From Pleodorina starrii (lineage: Eukaryota > Chlorophyta > Chlorophyceae > Chlamydomonadales > Volvocaceae), in the NCBI GenBank assembly GCA_030267565.1, contig BRXU01000044.1, positions 504,001 to 568,000 of the forward strand: a DNA stretch of 64,000 nucleotides, in the 5' to 3' direction. Below, in pieces: positions 1 to 11,037 of the stretch (position 1 is its first letter; every line of letters begins with the position of its first letter). The notes under the pieces are model-generated. The model ran no database searches and was not told where the DNA came from. It was given only the letters and a program-made list of their open reading frames with translations. The position numbers and the translations under genes were made by a program.

Positions 1-3000
1 GCCATGGCCGCGTCCCCCACTGCCGCCGCCACAGCGCCTGCGGCACCGACGCCGCGGCTGTCACACACAGAATCACCCTGGTGGTGGTGGTGGTGGTGGT
101 GGTGGTGATCGATTGGTTCCATGGTTCGCTCTGTGGGGGACGGCCCCTCCCAGCTCCGCCGGCTCTCGCCCGCGCCGCCACCAGCCCCCAGGCCCCCAGC
201 GCCGCTGGCGGCGACGCCAGAGGGGCTCTGCGACAGGCGCGACAGCGCCGCCTCCGCTGGGCCGCCGCCTCCGCTGCCGCTGCCGCCACTGCCCGCGCAA
301 AGCTCCGACGGCGACGTCCCCAGCGGGGAGCCCGCCCAGCGGCGACTCGGCGGCGGCATGGCGGCCCATGTCGCCAGCCCTGGCGGCGGCGAAGCCGCCG
401 GCGCTGCGTTGGCCCTTCCTCCGCCCCCGCCGCCGCCGCCGCCGCCGGCCGCTGCGGGCAGTGGTAGCGGCGGCAGGAAGCCTAGGGCGGAGGTGCGCGG
501 GGACGTGGTGGCGGCGGTGGAGGTGCTTTCCCGGGGGCCGCGTCGCGGGGCCTCGGAGGGCGCTGCGCCGCCGCCGCCGCCGCCTCCTGGTGCGTAGGAG
601 GCGAAGGGGCACTCCAACAGACCGGATGCGTCGGGAAGCTGCGAGGCGGGGGCGACGAGTCAAGGGAGGGGGGCAGGGGGCTCCGTTAGGACCGTGGGAG
701 CTTGAGAGCAGCCCACAGGCTGGGTTTAGGGAACGGCACGGGGGAAAGCGGCGGCTCCCCCAGGGGAAAGGGCCCAGCGAGCACTGGGTTCCCCCTTTAA
801 AGGCCGCTCCGGGCCGACAGGGGATAGCACTGGCGCTGTGTCGCTAGGAAGCAGAGCAACAGAAGGGCGCTTTGCATGGCTTGGCCGATCCCTGCCTCCC
901 ACACGGCACAGCACACAACGGCGCACACAACGTCATCCCCGCAGACCCCCGCAGACCTCCGCCCGCAGACCTCCGCCCGCAGACATCCCCCCGCACCACC
1001 CTACCCCCACAAAAGTGCCGATACGCACGCACACACACACAAGCGGTGTCCTAGGCTAGGGGCATTCCCACCTGCAGCGCCGCAAACTGCTCGTCCAACA
1101 TTCTGGACCGGTTCCGATCGCGAGCCGCCGCCAACGTCAGCGCCCGCCGCAAGGTGCCCCGACCACTGCCACTGCCGCCACCAGCACCGCCGTCGCCGCC
1201 ACCAGCACCTCCGCCGCCGCCGCCGCCACTTCCGACGCTTACGCTGACGCTGCCGCTGAGGCCGCTGCCGCGCAGACCGTCGGCCTCACCGCCCTCGCAG
1301 CCAGCGGCGGCCCCGCCACCTTGACCCGAGATACGGTGGCCCCGCGGCCCTGCCGGCCCCCCTGGAGCCGCCGCCGCCGCCACAGCGGCAGCGGCCGCAA
1401 TGGACCCCGCTCGCGCCGCATCAAGGAGGCAAGTCACCCGCTCGGCGCCGGCGCCTCCAGCGGCCGCGGCCGCGCCGGCGCCAGCACCCGTGTCGGGTCC
1501 TGCGGCCCCGGCGACGGTGATCGCAGCGGCGGTGGCATCGGCGGCCCCCGGCAGCCCGAACACGCTGTACATTGGACCTGCGGCCCGGCGGATGCCGTCG
1601 CTGCCAGCGGCCGCCGCCACCGAAGCTGCAATCACGGTAGCGGGACCGGCGGCGGCGCGGCTGCCGTCGCCAACAGGGAGAGAGCCGCCACCGCCGCCGC
1701 CGCCACCGCCGCCGCCAGTGACGGCGGCCGCACTCGCAGCCACCACAGCCTTCTCGGGGCCCGCGGCGGCATCCGGGAATCTCACCCCGCTGTGCGACCG
1801 CGATGTGGGGGCCTCCAGGCTGACTCGGGAGCTGAGCCGCTCCGCTGGAGCTGTTGCCTCCACTGCCGCCTCCCCCTGCCCCTCCCCCTGCCCCTGCCCC
1901 TGTCCGTCCTCGGCCCTGGGGTCGAGATTATAGCTGTCACGCATGTAGCTGTTCCCCCGGCTTTGGTTCTGGCTGTGGCTGTGGCTCTGGCTGCGGCTGC
2001 GCCCGCGGCTTTGGCTTTGGCTGCCCTGGCTGCGGCTGTGTTGGCGCGGGAGGAGGGGCTCTGTGAGGCTGCAGGAGGAGGCGGCGGCGGCGGGGGGCGG
2101 CCGGGGGTGGCGCAGCCGGGCGCCGGTGGAGCTGCGCTTCAGGGAGGGGGAGGGCTTGATGCCGCCGCCCCCGCCGGCGCTGTCCGCTGGTTGGCTGCTG
2201 TCCGCGGCGGCTGCAGCACCGGCGGCTGTGGCGGCGCCGGTGGCGGCTGCGGTAGTGGGCGCGCCTGCGGGCCCGGCAGCCCCCAGCAAGTCCCCCGATC
2301 AGCAATGGCGAAGCATCCGCATAAAACACGGCATGTAACAAACCAACAAAAACAAGTGCAACAAGCACGCATTGCTACTTTTTCTGAAAGGAGCGCGGTT
2401 AGCCTGCGCCAGAGCCTCGGCCTCCAGGTTTCCTAGACTGCCCCTCTGCCCTGCCACCCGAGATTCAGGCATGACCCTGCCCACTAGCTCCCCGAACCCA
2501 CTCCCACTCCCACTCCCCGTCTCCCTCCCCCGGCCCCCGGCCCCCGGCCCACCCGGGAACACGGCGTCCAGCTTGAGTGTTACGTCCACCGCCCTCTCCA
2601 CCGCCGCCCAGTCCACCCCCCTCAGCAGCATCAGGCTCATGTCCAGACCGCCGCTGCCGTCAGTGCCGTCCGCCAGCTCCGCCGCGGCCTTCATCTCCGA
2701 CAGCGCGTTGGCGGTGAAGCGGCGCAGGGCGGCCATGGCGCGGGTGCGAACCTGAGGGAGGCAAGAGGGAGGCGCAGTCAATCGACACGACATACGGTCA
2801 CGGCCCACGGCCCACGCCGCCGCCGCCACCACAACAGCAGCAGCTGTAACAGCAGCAGGAGCAGCAGGAGCAGCAGGAGCAGCAGCAGCCGTTCCCCTCC
2901 CCCTCTCAGCTGCCTCCACCGGCATCAGTCCTGCCCTCCCTGCCCAGGATGCACCCCCGTGCAGCAGCCCCTGTCACACGCCCACACGCCTCCCGCACAC

Positions 3001-6000
3001 AGCTCCGGCTCCTCCCTCCCTTCCCTGCCCTTCCCTTCCCTCACCGCCCTCCCCGCCCTCCATCACCTTCTCCCCTCCCGACACACCTGCTGCTTGATGG
3101 GCGAGGTGGTGTTGAGGCGCAGCAGGCTCATGAGCGGGGTGAGCAGCGGGGCGTTCACCACCAGGCTCATAAGCACGAAACCGGATGTCCACACAACCAT
3201 CTGCACACCAGGGAGAGAGGGCAGGGCGGGGCGGGTGGGTGGTTGGGTGGTTGGGTGGGCGGTTGGGTGGTTGGGTGGGTGGGTGGGTGGGTCAGACAAA
3301 GGCGGAAAGGCGGCAGGGGCAATGTCGCTGTCACTCCCGTAGGGGGGGGGGCCTCCCAGGTACCAGGAGCTTTGCTGCACGACAGCGTCCCCCTCCCCGG
3401 GCCATCGCTTACATCGCTGCGGTCCGTTTGGGCCCCCCCCCCCAAACACACATACACACATACGTCCACGATCCTCCCTTGCCCACGATTCCCCTTTGCA
3501 AGGGCCCCACTCACTCCTGACGACAAAACAGAACAAAACAAATAAGACCCAACACAGCGCACGCTCGCCCCCTACCTGCGCCGTGACCTCCTTATCGCGC
3601 CGCGCCGAGCTCCGACCTCCGCCCGCCATGTCGCCCCCCTGGCCCCACCCCAGCCCCACCCCCGCCCCCGCCCCCGCCCCGCCTCCGGCCGTTGAAGAGA
3701 ACCCCTCCCCGTGGTGCCCCCCCGCGGGCTGGGAGCTTATGGCGGCCAGCACTATCTGCGCCATGATCAGCGACACGGCGCCGCGCAGACCCCCCACGGT
3801 GGCGAAGATCATGCCGCGCCAGTCGGGGGTCGCAGCCAGTGCAGCGGCGGCCTCCCGGGCAGCGTGGTGGTGGTGCTGCTGCAGCTGCTGCTGGCGGTGG
3901 TGGTGTGCGTGGTGGTGCTGTGCATGGGGGGTGGAGGGGGGCGTGGAGAGGGTAGGATGGCCGTCGTCTGGCGAGGCGGCGGCGGCGGCGGCGGCGGCGC
4001 TGGCCTTGGCTGCGGCTGCGGCGGCCGCGGCGGCGGCGGAGTGCTTGCGCAGGCGGCGGGCGTTGAGGGCTCGCGCCGCGGAGCAGAAGGCGGCGATGAG
4101 GGCGCCCCGCATGGCGAAGAGGGTTAGGTACATGACGGGCAACTGCAAGTCAGTCGGCAGAGAGCGGGGTTAACATAGAAACACAGTCGGCAGAGCGAGT
4201 GAGAGGGGAGGGAGGGGTTGGATCAGGTCGAGCAGAGGTAAAGGGGGGGGCATCTCCTCGCCTCTGCACCGCCCTCTGTTCCATCTCGCTGTGCACGCGG
4301 GCCTGCACGGCGCCACTCGACGTGAAGGGCGAAGGCTGTGCCCAATCCGAGCGGAGCGGTGCGGTGCAGGCCAGACGGTTTGCGCCAAAGCCGATCTGCC
4401 GATCTGGACTGTCCCCCCTCGCGCCTCACCGCACCACCGACCACCATCCGCCATCTACCGTCCGCTGGTCCCCCCCCGCATGCTCCGCACCATGAGCAGT
4501 GTGTCCAGCAGCAGACCCTGGGACTTGCCCCCCTCCACATCCAGCTCCACACCCAGGCTGAACGGGGGGCGGGGCGGTGGGGGGGGAGGAGAGGCAGACA
4601 CGCAGCGGAAAGCGGGAAAGGGAGAGGAAAAAGGGTAAGGGTAAGGGTGAGGAACCAGCGGAGTTTGGGAACCAAAATGGGTAGCGACCAAAAAGGCTCA
4701 ACGGGTGCGACATCATGCGCGGCGCAAGCACGGGCCGCCTGCAGCACACGGACGGACGGATGGCTCAACAGCGGATGATGTCACGTCGCGCTGGCAGGTA
4801 CGACACGGCCCAAGTCCCCAACCAACCCAATGGCCCAAATCCTCGACCAAACCGAACCCACCCACCGCCCCCCCTCCCTCCAGGCCGCTCCCCCACCGGA
4901 TCAGGTAGTTGACGGCCGAGGCGCCCAGCAGGAAGAAGATGAGGCCGTTGATGCAAAACGCCAACACGTCCCAGAACCGGTCGAAGGCGCCGGCGCGGCG
5001 GGCCTGCGGGTGGCCGGAGGAGGCCGGGTCAGCGGGTGAGCGGGTCAGCGATTAAACACTTGTGGAGGGAGGAGAGGAGTACAGCGGCGAAGGGGCTCCA
5101 AGCAAAGGGCAGGAAGGGACGGCCGCTGGAGGCAATCTCACGCATTCCGGCAAAGGGAGGCCGGGGCGGGCGCAGCCCACGCGCCCATGAGTGGTGCGGG
5201 AGGTGGCTGCAGCCCACGTGCGGGCAGGGATGGGCCGGGCAGGCACGTGACAGGACAGGACGTGACGGGACGGGTGAGGCTGGCCGCACGCGTGTAGTTG
5301 CAGGGATCTGCACCCAGCAGTCCACGCAGCGACGCGCATTCGTGGCCAGGAGCGCTCCACCACCACCACCACCTCCAGCACCACCATTGCGGGAAGACGG
5401 CTCAGCAGCCCTCCCTTCCCCTCAGGCGTGAAGATGCCCCTTGGAGGTGCGCGCGTGAGACCTTGCACTGACACGCTCGCCACGCGGATGTGTGTACCCC
5501 ATCGCGGGCTGGAGGAGTACAGGTAGTTCCAAACCGGCCGCACATCACCCAACGGCCGCGTATCCCCCATTTACAGCCCCCAACCGCCCGGACCCCCCCC
5601 CCCACGGGCCGCGGCCCCGCTCCCAACCCCGCCGCCGGCCCTGTTGGCTTGGGTGCGAGAGTGCGCGGGTGTACGCCGCTCCACTCCTCCGCTCCACTCC
5701 TCCGCTCCGCTCCGCTCCACGCACCTGTGATGACAGCCCCCATGTGCCGGTTGCTGCGCCGTAGACCCCAAACACCACCACCGCGATGACCCCCGAGGCC
5801 TGCAGGTAGGCGTTTGCGATGTAGAAGGCCAGGTAGCCGGCGGCCAAGGTGAGGGACACCTCCACATGGGGCTTCAGACGCCGCCACTGCAGCAGACGCA
5901 GGGCCCAACTGCGCAGGGGGGGGTGAGGCGGGGGAGGGCGAGAGGGGGTGGGTGGGGGGCAGAAAGTTGGATCAGGGCGGAGGTCGGGGCGCGGGCGGGG

Positions 6001-9000
6001 CGCGGGCAGGGCAGGGGTGGCGGGCGTGGGGAAGGAAGACGTATGTCGGTATGTGGATATCACGCACGACGAAGGAGTCCTTGAGGGAGCGCGAGTCGAA
6101 GTGGTGTGGCGCGAAGAGGGCCGCTCGGGAGCGAAGGGCGGGGATCAGGACCCTTTCTGACCGCTCGTGTTGGCTGCCACGGTACGGCGGCTTCAAGTCC
6201 AGGTGAGGCCAGGAGGTGAGGCAGGCTGCGCGCTGGGTCGGAGAGGATGAGGGAGTGGGGGGTGGGGGAGAGGATGGCTCGCCGCCCGAACCCCGTCCCC
6301 ACTCCTGCCGCGCCCTTCCCCGCACAGTCCCGCTTCCGCCGCCGTCATATCCACGCCCCCTCCCGCTCCCCAGCCGCCTGCCAACCCCATCCCTGTCCCC
6401 AGCAGCCCAGCAGGCCCCCCTCACCCCCCCTCACCCGCCCCCTCTCTCACTTCATCGCCAAGCCACACGCCAGCCCCACCGCCAGCCCGCCCACCACCAG
6501 CCACGCAAAGTCGCGGCAAACAGTGGCCAGCTCCGGAACCAGAGCCGCGGCCCAGGGGGGCAGACCGGGCAGCCAGTCGGAGGGGGGCCACCAGGGGGGA
6601 GCGGGGGTCACGGAGGGGGCGGGGGGTGGCTCCGGGGAGGGGCCGGGAGGCGGGTGGTGCCGGGGGGTGGCCAGCAGCGCTGCAGAGGGCGGGCCTTGGG
6701 AGGACGGGGTCGTGTCGTCGTCTGACTCGGCGGCCCGGAGGCGAGCCTGAGGGCCGGAGCGGGGCAGCGGAGGAAGGTCGGGCGCGGATTGAGATTAGTG
6801 CAAGTGCAAGGAAAATGGGGGACCAAGGATTAGGAAGATTAGGAGGAGGGTCGGCGGCTGGCAATGAGTATGGTGCTGTGGGAGGCCGTGGGTGGGTGCG
6901 GAATGGCGCGACGGCGCGAACCGCAGGGGCATGGACAGCGAGAGTGAGGGAGAGAGTGCAGAGCATACACCTCGCATACGTGCGCACACACAGCACACAG
7001 CACAAATACGGTATGCCAAGGCGCAGCCTAGCGGCAAAGCTCCACCAGAGCGTAGCTCAACATCTCCCAGAGGGCCCAGCGGGAACCGTACTGGGCAGTG
7101 TGGCCATGGGGCTATGAACTCAGCTGGGCCGTTGAGAAGGTAGCCCAGCCCAGCCCAGCCCAGCCCAGCCCAGCCCAGCCCAGCCCAGCCCAGCCCAGCC
7201 CAGCCCAGCCCAGCCCAGCCCAGCCCTTCCCAGGTCATGTGGCAGCCGCCGCTCCTGCCGGCCGCGAACTGCCACTGTCTTAAGGTGACTGCCCTGCCGC
7301 CGCGTGCCTCCGGATCCCCATGACGACCCACACGGCGCCCCACCCCACGGCGCCAGGCCATAGGACCGGACCGCAGCCCCGCGACCTCAGGTTCTGGGTG
7401 GGTCTCGGTCTAGGTGGCCCGTCAGTAAGCGGCGCCCCTTCTCAGCCTGCCGTACCTGAAGCACCTTTCGCAGAAAGATCTCGAACAGCACGATCCCTGC
7501 CGGGGAGGTGGCGGAGGGGGGGCGATCCGGGCGACGAGGACACGGGCTGGGTTGGGGGAAACCAACGGTGACCAGGTTGCATCCTCATGCTCATCATCGT
7601 CCTCATCCTCATCATACGGTGTGATGGAACCCTCGGTCAATGAATGATTAGGGCCCCCCAGGGCCCCCCAAGGCTTCCTCCAGGGCTCCCTCCAGGCTTC
7701 CTCTCGCCTTGGCCCCCACATACCCCCCCCCGACCCCCTAGGCGCACATGGCCCCCACCTGACGCGTCGTTGAACAGCGACTCTCCCTCCAGCAGTGCCC
7801 CCAGCAGCTCCGGAGCACCGCCCGCTCGGAGGACCGAGGTCACTGCGACACCGGGGAGGGGAAGGATGGGAAGGATGGGAGGGATGGGAGGGAGGGGGGG
7901 TTGACGCGTGGGAGGGAACACGAAACGATGGAGCGAAGGAGTGGGTGCAGGTCGCTCCAGGGGGGAGCAGGCGCTGGAGGACATGCTTGAGAGCGGATTG
8001 AATCCGGTGAGGGTGGGTTTGAGAGCGGGGGGTGCCGCTCTCTTACCCAAGCACCCAACCCGCTGCCCCCTCCTGTCCCCCTCCCCCAGGCCCAAGAGTC
8101 GAAGGTGGGTCCCAGGAGCTAGCTGTCAGGATGCAAAGGCGCAAACAAGCCCCGGGGTCATACTTCCGCGCGACGTCACCGGTGGCCGCAAAGCCCTCCG
8201 CCGCAGTTCCGTTCCACGAACCAACGCTCAAGGGCAGGCAGGCAGGCAGGCAGGCGGCTGGCCGACACAACGGCGGAGAGGCCTCTCTCAACCCTCCGAC
8301 GCTTTCCCGCACCGCAGCGCTAACAACGGCCCTAGACACACCCATCTGCAGCGATTCACCTTCCCTTCCCCTCCCCTCCCCTCCCGCCCCCTCCCCTCCC
8401 CTCCTCCCCTCCCCTCCCCTCTCCTCGCCCCAGGCTCCCCACCCAACCAGCCGGCCGCCCACCCACCCGCCACCGCGTCCGTTGACGCCACCATTGCGTT
8501 GAACAGCGCCACATCCGCCCAGCCCCAGCCGTAGTGGGGGCCCAGTCCCAGTCCCCAAAGCATCAGCGGCACCGCAAGCAGCGTGGTGGTGCACACCAGC
8601 ACGAACGCAAACACCAGAGACAAAACCAGGACCTGAGCAGGGGGAATGGAGGAGGCGAGTGGTACGGGGGTAAAGGCGGGCCAAGCGGCGGCGGCGGATG
8701 CGAAGGGTGAGGGCATTTCCTCCTGCAAGTGAGTGTTTTCCATATGTGCCCATGTGTGTATGTGTGTGTGTAGAGCCGCGGGCAAAGACAAAAGGAAACC
8801 GATGAGTTGGAGACGCGAGCCGCTTCGGTAGGAAGCGGAGGCAACTCAGGTGTCCATGCTCCCCCCGCCCCCCCGCGCCTTTTTGAAAATGAAGAAGTCC
8901 ACTCGCGCGGCGCTGTCCAGCAGCAGCGGCGGCAGGAAGGTGTAGAAGAAGACCTCCCCCGGGTGTATGCCCCCCAGCCACAGAGCCACGCTGTTGCCGA

Positions 9001-9923
9001 AGCGGCCCAGGTTGGCCCGGTAGGAGGCCAACTCGCACAGCGCGCCTGGGGGGGGGGGGGTAAAAAGGAGAAACCGCAGCGGAGGGACGGAGACGGCCCC
9101 GTATGGGGGGGAGGAGGGTCGGGGGGAGACGTGGAGCTGCAAAGGACGCGGAGTAGGGCTTGAGAGGGGGCTGCGGGTGGAGGAACGAACACGGAGGACC
9201 AGGAGCATTACTGACATGACGCATGCAGTAATGGGCCGCGGGCGGCCTGCGGTGCTGGTGCCTGCGGCGGGGACCTCACTGGAGAGACTGGACTGGACAG
9301 GGCAGGACGGCGGCGGCGTCGTTGCCACGTGACAACGCTGTGCCCCCACGACGGCCCCTCACACCCGCGCTCCCACACGTGGCCTTTGTGGGGCTGAAAC
9401 TGAAGTGTCCCGGCTGCACCGACAGGACCGCACGCCCTATGCCCCGCTATCGTGGCGCGATCCCCGCAAGGGCCGCGCCTATGCCGCTGTCTCCGCCCAC
9501 CTGCCACCAGCACCCACACCGCCGACAGGCGGCCCGACACCACGCACGCCACCAGCAAGGCCACACCGGCGAAGAGCACCGCATCATATGCGGAGTCCGG
9601 CACGATGCACCAATTGTAGTTGGCTGCGTGGCGTCCACAGCAGGCGGTTGCGGGGATGAAGTCGGGAAGGGGTTTGGGACAGCAGGTGAAAGCAGAGAAG
9701 CAGGGCCAGGACACGATGAGAGACAGTGTTTGCGGGTCGCGTCTGCCTTCGCTAAGTTGCTGGCGTTCCGGACGCGACGTGCAAGCCGCGCCATCCTCCG
9801 GAACCTTTCCTGCTACTATCAACTACCCTCGAAGTTCATTTACATGAACCACGAGACTTGCTTACCTGGGTCGTCTATTCGATGTGCATAAGTAACATTC
9901 CCGCTTGCACAAACGTCGTCCAT
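1..9923 (-). CDS. Na+/H+ antiporter, CPA1/SOS1-like, 15 exons, 3' end outside the window
   Basis: Exons in transcript order: 9866-9923, 9501-9623, 8879-9045, 8467-8632, 7759-7842, 7456-7496, 6451-6746, 5725-5908, 4897-5003, 4491-4557, 3576-4142, 3087-3200, 2553-2751, 1072-2264, <1-638; phase holds at all 14 joins, giving at least 1334 residues. The start is the ATG at 9923 (MDDVCASG). Conserved antiporter motifs appear in order: FYTFLPPLLLDSA, ASTDAVAVTSVL, LLEGESLFNDASG, and WRGMIFATVGGLRGAVSL near residue 539. The family exchanges monovalent cations for protons across membranes; plasma-membrane location is inferred from SOS1 resemblance only. Linkers are expanded: an Ala/His-rich insert at about residues 465-530, a long Gly/Ala/Ser tail, and ten His codons at 78-107. 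Intron 3 appears to use a GC donor, and the exon 10 donor (ATG|GTGCGG) is weak. Family call is firm; the last two exons rest on phase and splice sites alone. Confidence 0.9.
78..107 (-). repeat. (CAC)10 coding a ten-histidine run
   Basis: Ten consecutive His codons in the last visible antiporter exon. The minus-strand frame is open from 659 to the window edge, which supports this being coding rather than a random microsatellite. Confidence 0.7.
3232..3294 (+). repeat. GGGT/GGTT-rich tract in antiporter intron 11
   Basis: Imperfect tetranucleotide tract (GGGT with GGTT variants) in intron 3201-3575. It is G-rich on the plus strand, therefore C-rich in the pre-mRNA. Confidence 0.7.
7144..7225 (+). 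repeat. (CCCAG)16 pentanucleotide repeat in antiporter intron 6
   Basis: About sixteen uninterrupted CCCAG units in intron 6747-7455. On the transcript strand it reads CTGGG repeats. Confidence 0.9.
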
Positions 9924-11037
9924 GGTCACACCCTAGTTGTGAACGCCACCTCCTGTGCCGCCGATCATGGGACTACCCAGCCAGATACATGACAAAATAA
10001 GACGGCAAATCGCTGCAACCAGCCTATTAAGAATACTTGACTAAGGGCGGCATTTTTTCTTGTTGGCAACTAACATCTTCATTTCAAGATAATAATTTTA
10101 AAATGCTACGCAAACTCGTCTCTATGTGGCGTTAACTGAAGGCTAGAAAGTTTATGCCTGGATGACGGGATCACGTGAAAGCCGAAAGCGTGCGGGGTTG
10201 ATCTCCCGTACAAACCGTCTGGAACACCTGCCCAGGCGATGGGGAGCTGGGGACCGGGTGCTTTCCATTAGGGCAGCAAAATGCGGCGTGCCGTGCTTTC
10301 CCTTAGGGCACACTGCAAGAAGAGGCGAAAGGACGCAGCAACCCGCATCCATCGCGCGCGCGTTGCGGCTTGTGGATTGGGCTGTGTGCTTGACTGTACG
10401 GGAAGAAGTACGAGTATCCTATTCGCAGCCTTACATCACTGGCGGTGTTCGCTCGAACTTGGTTTTAGCGTCTTCAGCCCGCCCCGTTCCCCCGGCGGGT
10501 TGTGTACGTCCCAACCCTAAACCCTTAAACAGTTAGTCAACCCGATGCAACTGATGGGTGGAAGAGGTGGCGGTAGCGCAATAGTAAGTAGTGGATACAG
10601 TGGGCTCCGGAACCACAGCAAGCAGTGAGGGCCGCTCGGGCTGCCGTACAGTGTACCAATCCGCGGAACACTACGATGCCATATATGATAACGCGCATAT
10701 CGGCATCTGACGCCATTAACACCAAACACCATGACAGCCTTCGTTTGGAGACAATCAGAAAGGAAACAATCCAGCTCAAAACCGTCTACAGCTTCAATTA
10801 ATCGCGCCGTACGTCCCACCGCACGATACCCATCGCACCTCAAGCCCAGGTGCCCCACTGCCGGCCCAGCTAGCTACGACACGCCACGCAAACAGCCAAG
10901 GCCAATCCCGGTCCAGTTCAAATCCGTTCAGTTTCAACCAGCTCAGCCCAGCTCAGTCCAGCCCACCTCAACTCAAACAGACAGCTCAGCCCAGCTGACA
11001 GCTCAGCCCAGCTCCCGCAACCCGGCTGCCGTACATC
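9924..11037. other. Intergenic: antiporter upstream region and LRR-gene 3' flank
   Basis: No coding exon was recognised. The part next to 9924 should hold the antiporter promoter and 5' leader. It contains an AT-richer patch (about 10020-10140) and several CAGCT/CAGCCC-rich stretches near 10920-11015. The LRR gene's likely polyadenylation signal lies at 10431-10435. Confidence 0.5.
10431..10435 (-). terminator. TGTAA polyadenylation signal candidate, LRR gene
   Basis: TGTAA on the minus strand is the usual volvocine polyadenylation signal. It sits about 600 bases past the stop at 11038, and I saw no nearer copy. Confidence 0.4.

Noticed and set aside
1321..2436. 371-codon plus-strand open frame
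   Set aside because: Antisense to antiporter exon 14, with no domain.
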